A DNA stretch of 64,000 nt from an uncultured Gemmiger sp. (GCA_944386495.1 CALXBE010000008.1:1-64000); one strand, 5' to 3'. Positions 26,128 through 34,674 are shown, numbered from the stretch's first letter. Program-made: numbers and translations. The notes: generated by a model not told the origin, from the sequence alone.

Positions 26128-26159
26128 CTTAACAGCCTCCCGTGGTGTTGTTTGCCTTT

Positions 26160-26188
26160 ATTGTATCATGGCCTTTGTGTAAATGCAA
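26160..26188 (-). promoter_or_regulatory. Promoter of the 41-residue peptide gene
   Basis: Minus strand: -35 TTGCAT (26188-26183), 17-base spacer, -10 TACAAT (26165-26160). Confidence 0.6.
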
Positions 26189-26264
26189 CCGGAATACTGC
26201 AAAGAATCTTGAAAACTCCTGGAAAAAGTTCCCGGAAAAATCTTGCTTAAAATGCCTCTTTTGG

Positions 26265-26292
26265 TTGACTTAAACAAGAAAAATGATAAAAT
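26265..26292 (+). promoter_or_regulatory. rnf operon promoter
   Basis: -35 TTGACT (26265-26270), 16-base spacer, -10 TAAAAT (26287-26292). Confidence 0.65.
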
Positions 26293-26310
26293 GGATGTGT
26301 ATGGTATAAG

Positions 26311-26378
26311 GGCGGCAGATTGTCTAAAGGCCGTTCCGGGCGGATATTTTATGCTTTTGGGTATCCGCCGCCAAGTTT
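26311..26378 (+). promoter_or_regulatory. Structured leader of the rnf operon, possible attenuator
   Basis: Perfect hairpin GGCGGATA (26339-26346) with TATCCGCC (26362-26369), followed shortly by GTTTTT. An upstream GGCGGC (26311-26316) could pair with GCCGCC (26367-26372) instead, giving two alternative folds. No known riboswitch class is recognised. Confidence 0.4.
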
Positions 26379-26403
26379 TTATGAAATGGGGGATCGTTCT
26401 TTC

Positions 26404-27738
26404 ATGTTTAAAAAGCTGAAGCGTTCTGCCGAAGGTGCAGGCGTACCTCATGAAAAGATCACCGCTACCATGGAAACCGTGCAGATGCCGATTTCCAAGC
26501 GCCTGGTCATTCCCATGAGCATGCACATCGGTGCCCCCGCCAAGCCTGTGGTCAAGAAGGGTGACACCGTTATGGTGGGCACTCTGATTGGTGAGGCCGG
26601 CGGTTTTGTAAGCGCTAACATCTACTCTCCTGCCAGCGGTACGGTGGCGGAAGTGGGCACCATCCGGATGCCCAACGGTGCAGCTGCAGCAACTGTGGTC
26701 ATTGACACCGACGGTGAGCAGAAGGTTGACCCGTCTGTCAAGCCTCCTGTGGTCAACGATCACGACAGCCTGATCCAGGCCGTCAAGGATTGCGGACTGG
26801 TAGGTCTGGGCGGTGCAGGCTTCCCTACCCATGTGAAGCTCTGCCCTGCAACTCCGGTGGATACCCTGGTCATCAACGGCGCCGAGTGCGAGCCTTTCCT
26901 GACCCCAGATACCCGGGAGTTCCTGGAATGCACCGACACCGTCATCAGCGGTATTGAAGCAGTGATGAAGTATTGCTCCATCCCCAACTGCATCATCGGC
27001 ATCGAGACCAACAAGCCTGAGTGCATCAAGCTGATGGAGGAGCGTACCTCCGGTATGGCCGGGGTCAGCGTCAAGCCCCTGCCCAGCCGGTATCCCCAGG
27101 GCGCCGAGAAGAACTTGGTAGAGACCTGCACTGGACGGGAAGTCCCCAAGACCGTTCCCGGTGAGCGTCCCCGGGCCGGTCTGCCGGCCGATGTGGGCTG
27201 CGTGGTCATGAATGTGACCAGCGTTTCCACTCTGGGCAAGTTCCTGAAAACCGGTATGCCCCTGGTGACCAAGCGGGTCACTGTGGACGGAGATGCCTGT
27301 GCCAAGCCCATGAATGTGGAAGTGGCCATTGGTACTCCCTACCAGGACATCATCGACTTTGCCGGCGGCATCAAGGAAGGCAAGGAACTGGGCAAAGTGA
27401 TTTACGGCGGCCCCATGATGGGCGGCTGTGTCTCCGACACTTCCTTCCCCCTCCTGAAGCAGAACAACGGTCTGCTGCTGTTCAGCCGGGAGGCTGCTGC
27501 CATTCCCGAGCCTCAGGCATGCATCCGGTGCGGCCGCTGCATTAACGGCTGCCCCATGGGCCTGGCTCCGGTGCAGATCGCAGAAGCATATAAGAACAAA
27601 GATGTGGAAGCACTGAACAAACTGAATCTGGATCTGTGTGTGCTGTGCGGCACCTGCAGCTTTGTCTGCCCTGCCAAGCGCCCTGTGACCCAGACCATGA
27701 GTCTGGCCAAGGTGCTGCAGAGAACAGGAGGGAAATAA
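26404..27738 (+). CDS. rnfC: Rnf complex subunit RnfC
   Basis: Cytoplasmic NADH- and iron-sulfur-binding subunit of the Rnf ferredoxin:NAD+ oxidoreductase, 444 residues. An RnfC barrel-sandwich N-terminus leads to the NADH/FMN-binding region (GLGGAGFPTHVKL, NGAECEPFLTPD) and SLBB-like part. Two 4Fe-4S motifs follow: CIRCGRCINGCP and CVLCGTCSFVCP. The ATG at 26404 (MFKKLKRSAEG) has GGGGGAT upstream; the open frame back to 26320 runs through the leader hairpins and is not expected to be translated. First gene of rnfCDGEAB. Confidence 0.95.
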   Translation: MFKKLKRSAEGAGVPHEKITATMETVQMPISKRLVIPMSMHIGAPAKPVVKKGDTVMVGTLIGEAGGFVSANIYSPASGTVAEVGTIRMPNGAAAATVVIDTDGEQKVDPSVKPPVVNDHDSLIQAVKDCGLVGLGGAGFPTHVKLCPATPVDTLVINGAECEPFLTPDTREFLECTDTVISGIEAVMKYCSIPNCIIGIETNKPECIKLMEERTSGMAGVSVKPLPSRYPQGAEKNLVETCTGREVPKTVPGERPRAGLPADVGCVVMNVTSVSTLGKFLKTGMPLVTKRVTVDGDACAKPMNVEVAIGTPYQDIIDFAGGIKEGKELGKVIYGGPMMGGCVSDTSFPLLKQNNGLLLFSREAAAIPEPQACIRCGRCINGCPMGLAPVQIAEAYKNKDVEALNKLNLDLCVLCGTCSFVCPAKRPVTQTMSLAKVLQRTGGK

Positions 27739-27741
27739 GCA

Positions 27742-28689
27742 ATGGAAAATCGTTTGATCGTAACTGCTTCTCCCCACATTACCGATATGGTGGACACCCA
27801 GCGGCTGATGGGGAATGTAGTCATTTCCCTGATTCCCTGTGTGGTGGCCAGCGCTGTTATCTTCGGCATGCGGGCTTTGGCACTGGAAGCTGTAACTGTA
27901 GCCGCCTGTGTATTCTTTGAGTGGCTCTACACCAAGTTGATGAAGAAGCCCAACCCTGTGGCAGACCTTTCCGCAGTGGTTACCGGCCTGATTCTGGCTC
28001 TCAACTTTCCTGTAAGCCTGCCTTACTGGATCGCTGTGGTAGGCGCTTTCGTCTCCATCGTTCTGGTAAAGCAGCTGTTCGGCGGTATCGGCATGAACTT
28101 TGCCAACCCCGCTCTGGTAGGCCGTCTGGTTCTGTTCAGCGGCTTTGCCACCCGTATGACCACCTGGACCTATCCCGATGCAGCCGTTGACCAGCTGGCC
28201 AGCGCTACTCCTCTTCAGGTTCAGAATGTGTATCGTCTGGATCTGTGGGATCTGTTCCTGGGTATCCACGGCGGTGTTCTGGGCGAAGTCTGCGCCCTGG
28301 CCTGCCTCATGGGCTTTGTCTGGCTGGTATTCACCAAGACCATCAGCCCTGCCATCCCTGTGACCTATGTTCTCACCGTTTTCGTCTGCAGTTGGATTGC
28401 TGAAGGGGACATTGAGTATGGCCTCATCGCCATCCTCAGCGGCGGTCTGCTCTTCGGCGCCATCTTCATGGCTACCGACTATGTGACCAGCCCCTTCACC
28501 CTGAAAGGTAAGCTGGTGTTCGGCCTGTTTATGGGTGTGGTCACCTTTGCCATCCGGTATTGGGGCAGTCTGGCAGAGGGCGTTTCCTACGCTATCCTGC
28601 TGGGCAACCTGATCACCCCCTATATCAACAAGCTGACCATGCAGACTCCCCTGGGCTATGTGAAGCCCGCTAAGAAGGGAGGCAACTAA
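27742..28689 (+). CDS. rnfD: Rnf complex subunit RnfD
   Basis: Membrane subunit with about nine to ten helices, 315 residues, that carries a covalent FMN. The flavinylation site is predicted at Thr156 in QLASATPLQ, matching the ApbE target pattern S/T-G-A-T loosely. Other family blocks are GGIGMNFANPALVGR and FMATDYVTSP. It lies 3 bases after rnfC with AGGAGGG in front. An ApbE flavin transferase is encoded at 53.1-54.2 kb. Confidence 0.94.
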   Translation: MENRLIVTASPHITDMVDTQRLMGNVVISLIPCVVASAVIFGMRALALEAVTVAACVFFEWLYTKLMKKPNPVADLSAVVTGLILALNFPVSLPYWIAVVGAFVSIVLVKQLFGGIGMNFANPALVGRLVLFSGFATRMTTWTYPDAAVDQLASATPLQVQNVYRLDLWDLFLGIHGGVLGEVCALACLMGFVWLVFTKTISPAIPVTYVLTVFVCSWIAEGDIEYGLIAILSGGLLFGAIFMATDYVTSPFTLKGKLVFGLFMGVVTFAIRYWGSLAEGVSYAILLGNLITPYINKLTMQTPLGYVKPAKKGGN

Positions 28690-28690
28690 A

Positions 28691-29239
28691 ATGAAAAATG
28701 CAAGCTGGGAAACCATTGTAAAGCCTATTGTGGTTCTGGTAGTGATCTGCGTGATCACCAGTGCTCTGCTGGCAGTGACCAACCAGGTTACCGCTCCCAT
28801 TATTGAGGAGAACGAGCGTCAGACCACTCTGGCTGCCTATGTGGAAGTTCTTCCCGAAGGCACCACCACCGAAGACCTCCAGGATCTGGATGTCACCGGT
28901 ATGGAAGGGGTAGAGTCCGCGGTTATGAAGTCTGACGGATCTGCTTACGCCATCAAGTCCAGCGCTACCGGTTATGACGGCGGTGCCATCACCACCATCA
29001 TCGGTTTCGATGCTGAGGGTACCATCATCGGCATCTGGTCCGACTCTTCTACCCAGACCGCCGGTATGGGCGACCGCTGCGACAACGACGACTTTAAGGG
29101 TCAGTTCCTGGGCATGAGCGGCTCTGCTGAGATCGGCACCAATGTGGATGCCATCGGCGGCAGCACCATCTCCTCCAAGGCTTATGTGGAGGCTGTGAAC
29201 TATGCCTTCGAGTGTTTCAATCAAGTAAAGGGGGCATAA
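28691..29239 (+). CDS. rnfG: Rnf complex subunit RnfG
   Basis: Membrane-anchored, extracytoplasmic FMN-binding subunit, 182 residues. One N-terminal transmembrane helix (about 10-32) is followed by an FMN-binding domain. The flavinylation motif is IGGSTISSKA with predicted acceptor Thr159. Short compared with many RnfG proteins (about 190-210). Starts 1 base after the rnfD stop. Confidence 0.93.
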   Translation: MKNASWETIVKPIVVLVVICVITSALLAVTNQVTAPIIEENERQTTLAAYVEVLPEGTTTEDLQDLDVTGMEGVESAVMKSDGSAYAIKSSATGYDGGAITTIIGFDAEGTIIGIWSDSSTQTAGMGDRCDNDDFKGQFLGMSGSAEIGTNVDAIGGSTISSKAYVEAVNYAFECFNQVKGA

Positions 29240-29243
29240 GAGA

Positions 29244-29921
29244 ATGGCTGAAAATAAAGTTTCCAAAATGTCCTACCTGACCAACGGCATTATTAAAGAA
29301 AACCCCACTCTGCGGCTGGTCCTGGGTACCTGTCCCACCCTGGCGGTCACCACTGCGGTGTCCAACGCTCTGGGCATGGGCGCTGCAGCCACCTTCGTGC
29401 TGATCTGCTCCAATGTGGTAATTTCTGCCCTGCGGAAGGTCATTCCCGATAAGGTGCACCTGCCCTGCTATATCACCATCATTGCTACCTTCGTTACCAT
29501 CGTTCAGATGCTGGTAAAGGCTTTCTTCCCCGATCTGGACGCTGCTCTGGGCGTATACCTGCCCCTGATCGTAGTTAACTGCATCATCCTGGGCCGTGCA
29601 GAGATGTTCGCCTGCAAGCACACCGTCTTTGAGTCCGCTCTGGACGGCGTGGGCATGGGCATCGGCTTTACCCTGGCTCTGCTGGGCATGGCTTCCATCC
29701 GTGAGATCATCGGTGCCGGCAGCTGGCTGGGAATCACCATCATTCCCGAAAGCATCGACCGGATGACCATCATGACCTCCGCTCCCGGCGGCTTCTTCAC
29801 CTTTGGTCTGCTCATGGCTGCCGTGGTGTGGTATGAGACCAAGACCAACAACAAGATCGAGCGGAAACTCTGCGTAGAGAAGGCCGAAGAAGCTAAAGAA
29901 CAGAAAGGGGAGGAGAACTAA
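29244..29921 (+). CDS. rnfE: Rnf complex subunit RnfE
   Basis: Integral membrane subunit of 225 residues with about six helices, homologous to RnfA and NqrD. Family blocks include LVLGTCPTLAVTT, YLPLIVVNCIILGRAE, and the conserved Cys-bearing helices thought to hold the intramembrane iron centre shared with RnfA. The C-terminal tail is charged (EKAEEAKEQKGEE). Its stop shares a base with the rnfA start. Confidence 0.93.
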   Translation: MAENKVSKMSYLTNGIIKENPTLRLVLGTCPTLAVTTAVSNALGMGAAATFVLICSNVVISALRKVIPDKVHLPCYITIIATFVTIVQMLVKAFFPDLDAALGVYLPLIVVNCIILGRAEMFACKHTVFESALDGVGMGIGFTLALLGMASIREIIGAGSWLGITIIPESIDRMTIMTSAPGGFFTFGLLMAAVVWYETKTNNKIERKLCVEKAEEAKEQKGEEN

Positions 29922-30514
29922 TGGCTAAACTGCTTAGCATTCTGTTCACCATGATTCTGGTGGACAACTATGTGCTGGTCAAGTTTCTGGGTATCTGCCC
30001 CTTCCTGGGCGTTTCCAAAAAGCTGGACAGTGCATTTGGTATGTCCTGCGCCGTTACCTTCGTAATGGTCCTGGCTACTGCTGTTACCTGGCCCCTGATG
30101 ACCTACCTGCTGATTCCCAATGGCCTGGATTACCTGCAGACCATTGTGTTCATCCTGGTCATCGCAGTGCTGGTACAGTTCATTGAGATCGTACTGCATA
30201 AGTATATGCCTCCTCTGTACAACAGCCTGGGTGTGTATCTGCCTCTGATCACCACCAACTGCTGCGTACTGGGTGTTACCATTCTTAACTTCACCAACGG
30301 CTACAACTATGTGGAAAGCCTGTTCTGCGCTGCCGGTTCCGGCCTGGGCTTTATGCTGGCCATGGTTCTGTTCAGCGGTGTTCGTTCCCGCGTGGAGGCT
30401 GCTAACCCTCCCGCCTGCTTTAAGGGCCTGCCCATCACCCTGGTGGCTGCCGCCATTACCGCTCTGTCCTTCACCGGCTTCGGCGGTATCGTGGCCAGCA
30501 TCTTCGGTGTGTAA
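29921..30514 (+). CDS. rnfA: Rnf complex subunit RnfA
   Basis: Integral membrane subunit of 197 residues with about six helices, inverted-topology partner of RnfE. Conserved blocks are DNYVLVKFLGICPFLGVSK and VYLPLITTNCCVLG, including the Cys residues that co-ordinate the intramembrane cluster. GGGGAGGAG lies just before the ATG at 29921, which overlaps the rnfE stop. Confidence 0.94.
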   Translation: MAKLLSILFTMILVDNYVLVKFLGICPFLGVSKKLDSAFGMSCAVTFVMVLATAVTWPLMTYLLIPNGLDYLQTIVFILVIAVLVQFIEIVLHKYMPPLYNSLGVYLPLITTNCCVLGVTILNFTNGYNYVESLFCAAGSGLGFMLAMVLFSGVRSRVEAANPPACFKGLPITLVAAAITALSFTGFGGIVASIFGV

Positions 30515-30530
30515 TTAGGAGGGAACAAAA

Positions 30531-31328
30531 ATGAACGGTATTGTATTTGCAGTTGTTTTGGTTTCCGTTGTAGGCCTGATCGGTGCAGTGGTCCTGGTAC
30601 TGGCTGCCAAGTTCATGGCTGTGTATGAAGATCCCCGTGTGGCTCAGTGCTCTGAGTGCCTGCCCGGCGCCAACTGCGGCGGCTGCGGCTATGCCGGCTG
30701 CTCCGATTACGCCCGTGCCGTGGTTGAGGGTGCTCCTGTCAACAAGTGTGCCGTAGGCGGCCCTGCCTGTGCAGCCAAGCTGGCTGAAATCATGGGTGTG
30801 GAAGCTGGCGACTCTGTGGCCAAGGCCGCAGTGGTTGCCTGCACCGGCGCCAAGAACGGAATCTGCGAGGTCAAGTTCGATTATCAGGGCATCAAGAGCT
30901 GCGCTGCAGCTGCTGCCCTGGCCGGTGGCCCCAGCGCCTGCGCCTTTGGCTGTGTGGGTCTGGGCGACTGTGTAGCTGCCTGTAACTTCGATGCCATCCA
31001 TGTGGTGGACGGGGTCGCTACCGTGGACCGGAGCAAGTGCGTGGGCTGCGGCGCCTGTGTTCAGGCCTGCCCCAAGAAGATCATTATGCTGGGCGATGCT
31101 CCCCAGAAGCCTGTGGTCCAGTGCTCCAACCATGAGATGGGCAAGTTCGTCATGAAGGAATGCAAGAACGGCTGCATCAGCTGCGGTCTCTGCGTTAAGA
31201 ACTGCCCCGAGCAGGCTATCACCCTGGACAACTTCCTGGCCAAGATCGATTACGCCAAGTGCACCGGCTGTGGCACCTGCATTGAAAAGTGCCCCAAGAA
31301 GGTTATCCACTGGCAGAAGGATGCTTGA
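30531..31328 (+). CDS. rnfB: Rnf complex subunit RnfB
   Basis: Ferredoxin-interacting iron-sulfur subunit, 265 residues. The N-terminal membrane helix (about 3-25) leads to the 4Fe-4S site CSECLPGANCGGCGYAGCSDY. Further cysteine motifs are CVGCGACVQACPKK, CISCGLCVKNCPEQ and CTGCGTCIEKCPKK, giving at least three ferredoxin-type clusters plus a central region with additional Cys. Last gene of the operon; a strong terminator follows. Confidence 0.95.
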   Translation: MNGIVFAVVLVSVVGLIGAVVLVLAAKFMAVYEDPRVAQCSECLPGANCGGCGYAGCSDYARAVVEGAPVNKCAVGGPACAAKLAEIMGVEAGDSVAKAAVVACTGAKNGICEVKFDYQGIKSCAAAAALAGGPSACAFGCVGLGDCVAACNFDAIHVVDGVATVDRSKCVGCGACVQACPKKIIMLGDAPQKPVVQCSNHEMGKFVMKECKNGCISCGLCVKNCPEQAITLDNFLAKIDYAKCTGCGTCIEKCPKKVIHWQKDA

Positions 31329-31354
31329 TTCAGGCACCTGTAACAGGTAAAACC

Positions 31355-31389
31355 ACTCCGCTCCGGAAGATTCCGGGGCGGAGTTTTTT
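31355..31389 (+). terminator. rnf operon terminator
   Basis: Stem ACTCCGCTCCGGAA/TTCCGGGGCGGAGT with a 2-base centre and T6. Confidence 0.92.
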
Positions 31390-31411
31390 GCTGGAATTTA
31401 AAAGTAGGGGG

Positions 31412-31441
31412 TTGACTTTTATGGGGGATGGGTGATATAAT
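31412..31441 (+). promoter_or_regulatory. tRNA-Val promoter
   Basis: -35 TTGACT (31412-31417), 18-base spacer, -10 TATAAT (31436-31441), 17 bases before the tRNA. Confidence 0.75.
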
Positions 31442-31458
31442 ATCGTCTGTACCCCGAT

Positions 31459-31535
31459 GGAGGATTAGCTCAGCTGGTTAGAGCATTTGCATCACACGCA
31501 AGGGGTCTGGGGTTCGAATCCCTAATTCTCCACCA
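31459..31535 (+). tRNA. tRNA-Val (anticodon CAC)
   Basis: All four arms fold. The acceptor is GGAGGAT/ATTCTCC, the D arm GCTC/GAGC, the anticodon stem TTTGC/GCAAG with loop ATCACAC (U33 then CAC), and the T loop TTCGAAT. The CCA end is encoded in the DNA. It reads GUG codons. Confidence 0.95.
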
Positions 31536-31541
31536 CAAAAA

Positions 31542-31590
31542 ACAAATCCGGGCCTTTTGCCGATTGGCGATAGGCCCGGATTTGTTGTTT
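31542..31590 (+). terminator. tRNA-Val terminator
   Basis: Perfect stem ACAAATCCGGGCC/GGCCCGGATTTGT (31542-31554 and 31573-31585), then TGTTT. Confidence 0.85.
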
Positions 31591-31676
31591 ATTGTCAAGA
31601 ACGATGATGCCTCTGGGATTGAAAAGTCTCAGGGGTATTTTTTGTGCTTGCCTTCTTTTTGTGGAAAAAGTATTAA

Positions 31677-33788
31677 ATGTATGATATTCTGTTAAATACA
31701 ATGCATATAAATATTTTTGACATAGGAAAGAATTTTATGACAGATTTTGGAAGCGGATTCTACAATGCTATGGCCTTCTACCAGAACGGTGAAGAACATC
31801 TTGTAGTAACAAATGACGACAATTTGAGATTTTTGGACTTGGGGAAAACCATTGACATTTTGTCGGATGCTTTAGTGTTTTATGACCAATATAGCCTTAA
31901 TTTGAGACATTGCTTTTTGTGTGAGCGATGGAATCAATGCGGATTTTTGTTTGTTCTTAGAGATTATGGTGTTAGAAATATCTTGGGTGTATATTTCAAA
32001 TTGGAAATTAATGGTAAACCGGTGGATAATATTATTTATTATCAAGATACTTTATATGGTCCGAAAAATGAAATCAAATTATATGTACAACATCAAATTC
32101 GGGATATTCATAGTGTTCACCCAATTATTGAGCAAATTGTATATTACAATAGCTGTTATCCCAATTGCCGGCTTCTTTTTGGAACGCAGCAATTTCCACA
32201 AATAGCAGGAGAAGAAGAAATTGCTGTGATGAATCGCTTGGATCGTGAGTATAAGCGTATTACAGATAAGAAATCGAACATAGCTGGAGCTTCACACAAA
32301 AATGCCTTTTGGAGAGAAGGATTATATCCTTCATGGAAGCTTTACCCTGAAGCAGTTCGATTGCTTTGCTGGGTAAAGAGTCAAACTCAAAAAATCGAGA
32401 AAATACTGAGTAAGTTTCATGAAAATTTGAAAGACATAAATCTTCAGCCGCCAAAGGATGAGAACATAATTTATATTCCAATCGACTGTACATGTGACAA
32501 GCAATATAATATAAAAATGTGGCTGCTTCGAAATCATTTTATAGTGACGCGTATTGTTTCAGGGTATGATATGCTCCAATACCAAATTCCAGTCAGCTTC
32601 AACAACATAGAACTGATAATTTTAGTATATGGACAGCATTATCAGGAACCGATTTATTGGAATTTGAAAGAAGTTGTGGGGCTTGATCACTCAGTTAACA
32701 CTTACAAACAAGTCAAGGATGCCTGCCCTATTTTACAACTCATAAAAAATACGGAAGAAGCGGTTAGTGATTACTACAGAGAAGATACTATTATTAAATC
32801 AGACATTTATCAAAAGTTTTTAGAAACCAAAAAAGAGCTGAGCCAGTGGATTGCTAAAATTTATAATCAAGCATATGAGGAATTTATAAATGCAAAAAGC
32901 ATCTATGTATGGAAATCAGAATATAGACTTTTCAAGTATATAAATCTTTTTTATCCCGGGACAGTTTATCAGTATCATCCAGACTGGCTTGAAGGGCAAT
33001 CTTTGGATATTTTTATTCCACAAGAGAATTGTGCTATAGAGTATCAGGGTGAACAGCACTACCAGGCGCTGGATTACTTCGGCGGTAAAAAAGGCTATGA
33101 GTATAGGCAAGAGCTGGATAATGTGAAGAAGGAACGGTGTAAACAGAATGGTATCTTGCTATTAGAATGGATCTATTCGGAACGCATTTGTTTCTCCGCT
33201 GTGGTTGATTTCCTCAACAAAAACTTACATGATGCACAGATAGATAGAAATTTTTTTCTGGAAAGTCTCAAACTTAATAAGCCTGTTTTGGTTGCAGAGG
33301 AGGATAGCCTGTTTGCAACCCAAAAAGTTACAGAGAAGAAAAAGAAAGCTGATGAATTTGAAATAAGAAAATATAATTCACAAGGGGTATTAATAAATTG
33401 CTATGCTTCCGTTGAAATTGCATCGCAGGATACTGCAATTTCGAAAACACAGATACTGAAGGCAATTTACGGGTATAATCATACAGCTGGCGGGTTTCAG
33501 TGGAAAAAGGTTAAGAGGAATGAAGAAAAGTCTAGCATACCTCCATTAGCGAAGCCAAGACAAAACTCCGGTGAAAATGAGAGCAAGGCTGTTTATCAAA
33601 TTGATTTGAATGGTACTATTTGTGCTGAATTTGGTTCAATCAGAACCGCAGTTAGAGCAACAGGAATCAACCGAAAGTCTATATGTGATGCGTTAAGAGG
33701 ACGGCAAAAAACAGCAGGAGGATACATATGGAAATATAAAGAAAATGAAGAAGGACCGGAATCCGAAATAAAGGGAAAGAATATATAA
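31677..33788 (+). CDS. AT-rich orphan protein with PD-(D/E)XK-like nuclease domain and two NUMOD-like repeats
   Basis: 703-residue protein whose base composition and codon use (AT-rich, many ATA/AAT/TTA codons) differ sharply from all neighbours, indicating recent transfer. The first 430 residues are unrecognised and contain a CFLCERWNQC cysteine cluster near residue 80. At about 430-500 a nuclease-like core appears: LDIFIPQENCAIEYQGEQHY, then an RQELDNVKKERCKQNGILLLEW segment. This pattern is seen in Vsr/homing-type PD-(D/E)XK enzymes. Two C-terminal repeats (about 565-610 and 640-690), each ending TAGGFQWK/TAGGYIWK, resemble NUMOD1 DNA-binding motifs of homing endonucleases. The ribosome binding site is weak (GGAAAAAG). 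Function in DNA cleavage is inference. Confidence 0.72.
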   Translation: MYDILLNTMHINIFDIGKNFMTDFGSGFYNAMAFYQNGEEHLVVTNDDNLRFLDLGKTIDILSDALVFYDQYSLNLRHCFLCERWNQCGFLFVLRDYGVRNILGVYFKLEINGKPVDNIIYYQDTLYGPKNEIKLYVQHQIRDIHSVHPIIEQIVYYNSCYPNCRLLFGTQQFPQIAGEEEIAVMNRLDREYKRITDKKSNIAGASHKNAFWREGLYPSWKLYPEAVRLLCWVKSQTQKIEKILSKFHENLKDINLQPPKDENIIYIPIDCTCDKQYNIKMWLLRNHFIVTRIVSGYDMLQYQIPVSFNNIELIILVYGQHYQEPIYWNLKEVVGLDHSVNTYKQVKDACPILQLIKNTEEAVSDYYREDTIIKSDIYQKFLETKKELSQWIAKIYNQAYEEFINAKSIYVWKSEYRLFKYINLFYPGTVYQYHPDWLEGQSLDIFIPQENCAIEYQGEQHYQALDYFGGKKGYEYRQELDNVKKERCKQNGILLLEWIYSERICFSAVVDFLNKNLHDAQIDRNFFLESLKLNKPVLVAEEDSLFATQKVTEKKKKADEFEIRKYNSQGVLINCYASVEIASQDTAISKTQILKAIYGYNHTAGGFQWKKVKRNEEKSSIPPLAKPRQNSGENESKAVYQIDLNGTICAEFGSIRTAVRATGINRKSICDALRGRQKTAGGYIWKYKENEEGPESEIKGKNI

Positions 33789-33789
33789 C

Positions 33790-34085
33790 TGCTCTCTGTA
33801 GAATTTGTTTTTCACACAATTGCTCGATTACCGCCTCCTGTTCGATCATCCAACCAACAAACTGCCCTGTGGGCAGCTTTTTCTCCTTGACCTGCTGTTT
33901 ATGGAGCAGGACTTCTTTACTGAACTCCTTAAATGCGGCCTGTGCCCGCCCGATCTGTTTGGGTAGGCACAGGCATTTTTGGGCTTGGATGTACTCTTTG
34001 CATAGGTCTGCTTGTAGTCGTTGTCGTTGTTCAGGCCGTCGAACTGCCTCTTGGCGGCCTTTCGGCTTTTACCCTGTTCGGCAAA
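33790..34085 (-). pseudogene. Frameshifted remnant of an unidentified gene
   Basis: Minus-strand coding signal split between two frames. One frame reads EQGKSRKAAKRQFDGLNNDN and on through DYKQTYAK (from about 34079). The other continues YIQAQKCLCLPKQIGRAQAA down to LPTGQFVGWMIEQEAVIEQL. Neither has a start codon, and the segment is cut off at both sides. The charged, helical character suits a conjugative or phage element gene, but I cannot name the family. GC content is between that of the foreign gene and the chromosome. This covers most of the 380 bases without an intact gene before marR. Confidence 0.45.
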
Positions 34086-34090
34086 GAATA

Positions 34091-34140
34091 AAAATCAAGT
34101 CTTGATTTTCAAATTTAATCATACTATAATACACATTGGC
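34091..34140 (+). promoter_or_regulatory. marR promoter region with palindromic operator candidate
   Basis: Perfect 9-bp inverted repeat AAAATCAAG-T-CTTGATTTT (34091-34109) upstream of -10 TATAAT (34135-34140); the -35 is poor. A repeat of this size next to a MarR gene suggests autoregulation. Confidence 0.55.
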
Positions 34141-34167
34141 AATAAATGTTAGGAGGCGAACAGTTAG

Positions 34168-34674
34168 GTGGGAAACAATTTGGATTCGAACAATCCCTGT
34201 GGAAACCTGAGCTGGAAAATCAAAAGGGCAAACCGGGAAATCAAACGGTACATTGATAACCGGCTCTCTGTTGTGATTGACCGGGAAGCGGGGGGGATCA
34301 CTGCCATGCAGGGAATGATTCTGCATTATCTGTCCTCCCAGCCGGAAGGAACAGATGTATTCCAGAGAGATTTGGAAAAGCAATTCAATACCGGCCGCAG
34401 CACTGTAACGGGAATTCTCCAGCTGATGGAACAGAATGACCTGATACGCCGGGAAAGTGTGCCTCAGGATGCCCGGCTAAAAAAGCTGGTCCTGACACCC
34501 AAGGCCTACCGCATCCAACAGGAAATCCATAACACCATTATGGAGATGGAGGAGAAACTGCGGAAAGACATTACCCCCGAGGAAATAGAGACTGTAGAAC
34601 GGGTGCTGGAAAAAATCCGGAAAAATCTTCGGGAGGAGAGGAAAGAACTCAATGAAACGGAGGAGAAACCATGA
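34168..34674 (+). CDS. MarR-family transcriptional regulator
   Basis: 168-residue winged-helix repressor, probably controlling the ABC exporter behind it and itself. The DNA-binding wing is visible (VFQRDLEKQFNTGRSTVTGILQLMEQNDLIRRESVPQDAR, about residues 63-102), flanked by long dimerisation helices. It starts at a GTG; AGGAGG lies 11 bases upstream. It overlaps the first ABC gene by 4 bases. The ligand is unknown. Confidence 0.87.
   Translation: MGNNLDSNNPCGNLSWKIKRANREIKRYIDNRLSVVIDREAGGITAMQGMILHYLSSQPEGTDVFQRDLEKQFNTGRSTVTGILQLMEQNDLIRRESVPQDARLKKLVLTPKAYRIQQEIHNTIMEMEEKLRKDITPEEIETVERVLEKIRKNLREERKELNETEEKP

Noticed and set aside
26320..26403. Upstream in-frame extension of rnfC
   Set aside because: It covers the leader hairpins and adds a sequence not typical of RnfC; the ATG at 26404 is better placed.
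33869..34105. Plus-strand 78-codon open frame in the island remnant
   Set aside because: Cys/Arg/Ser-rich translation without ribosome binding site; the minus-strand frames look like the real, decayed coding sequence.
34060..34110. Duplicate of the tRNA-Val 3' end marking an attR site of the island
   Set aside because: No copy of the T-arm/acceptor sequence was found at the right edge of the AT-rich segment.
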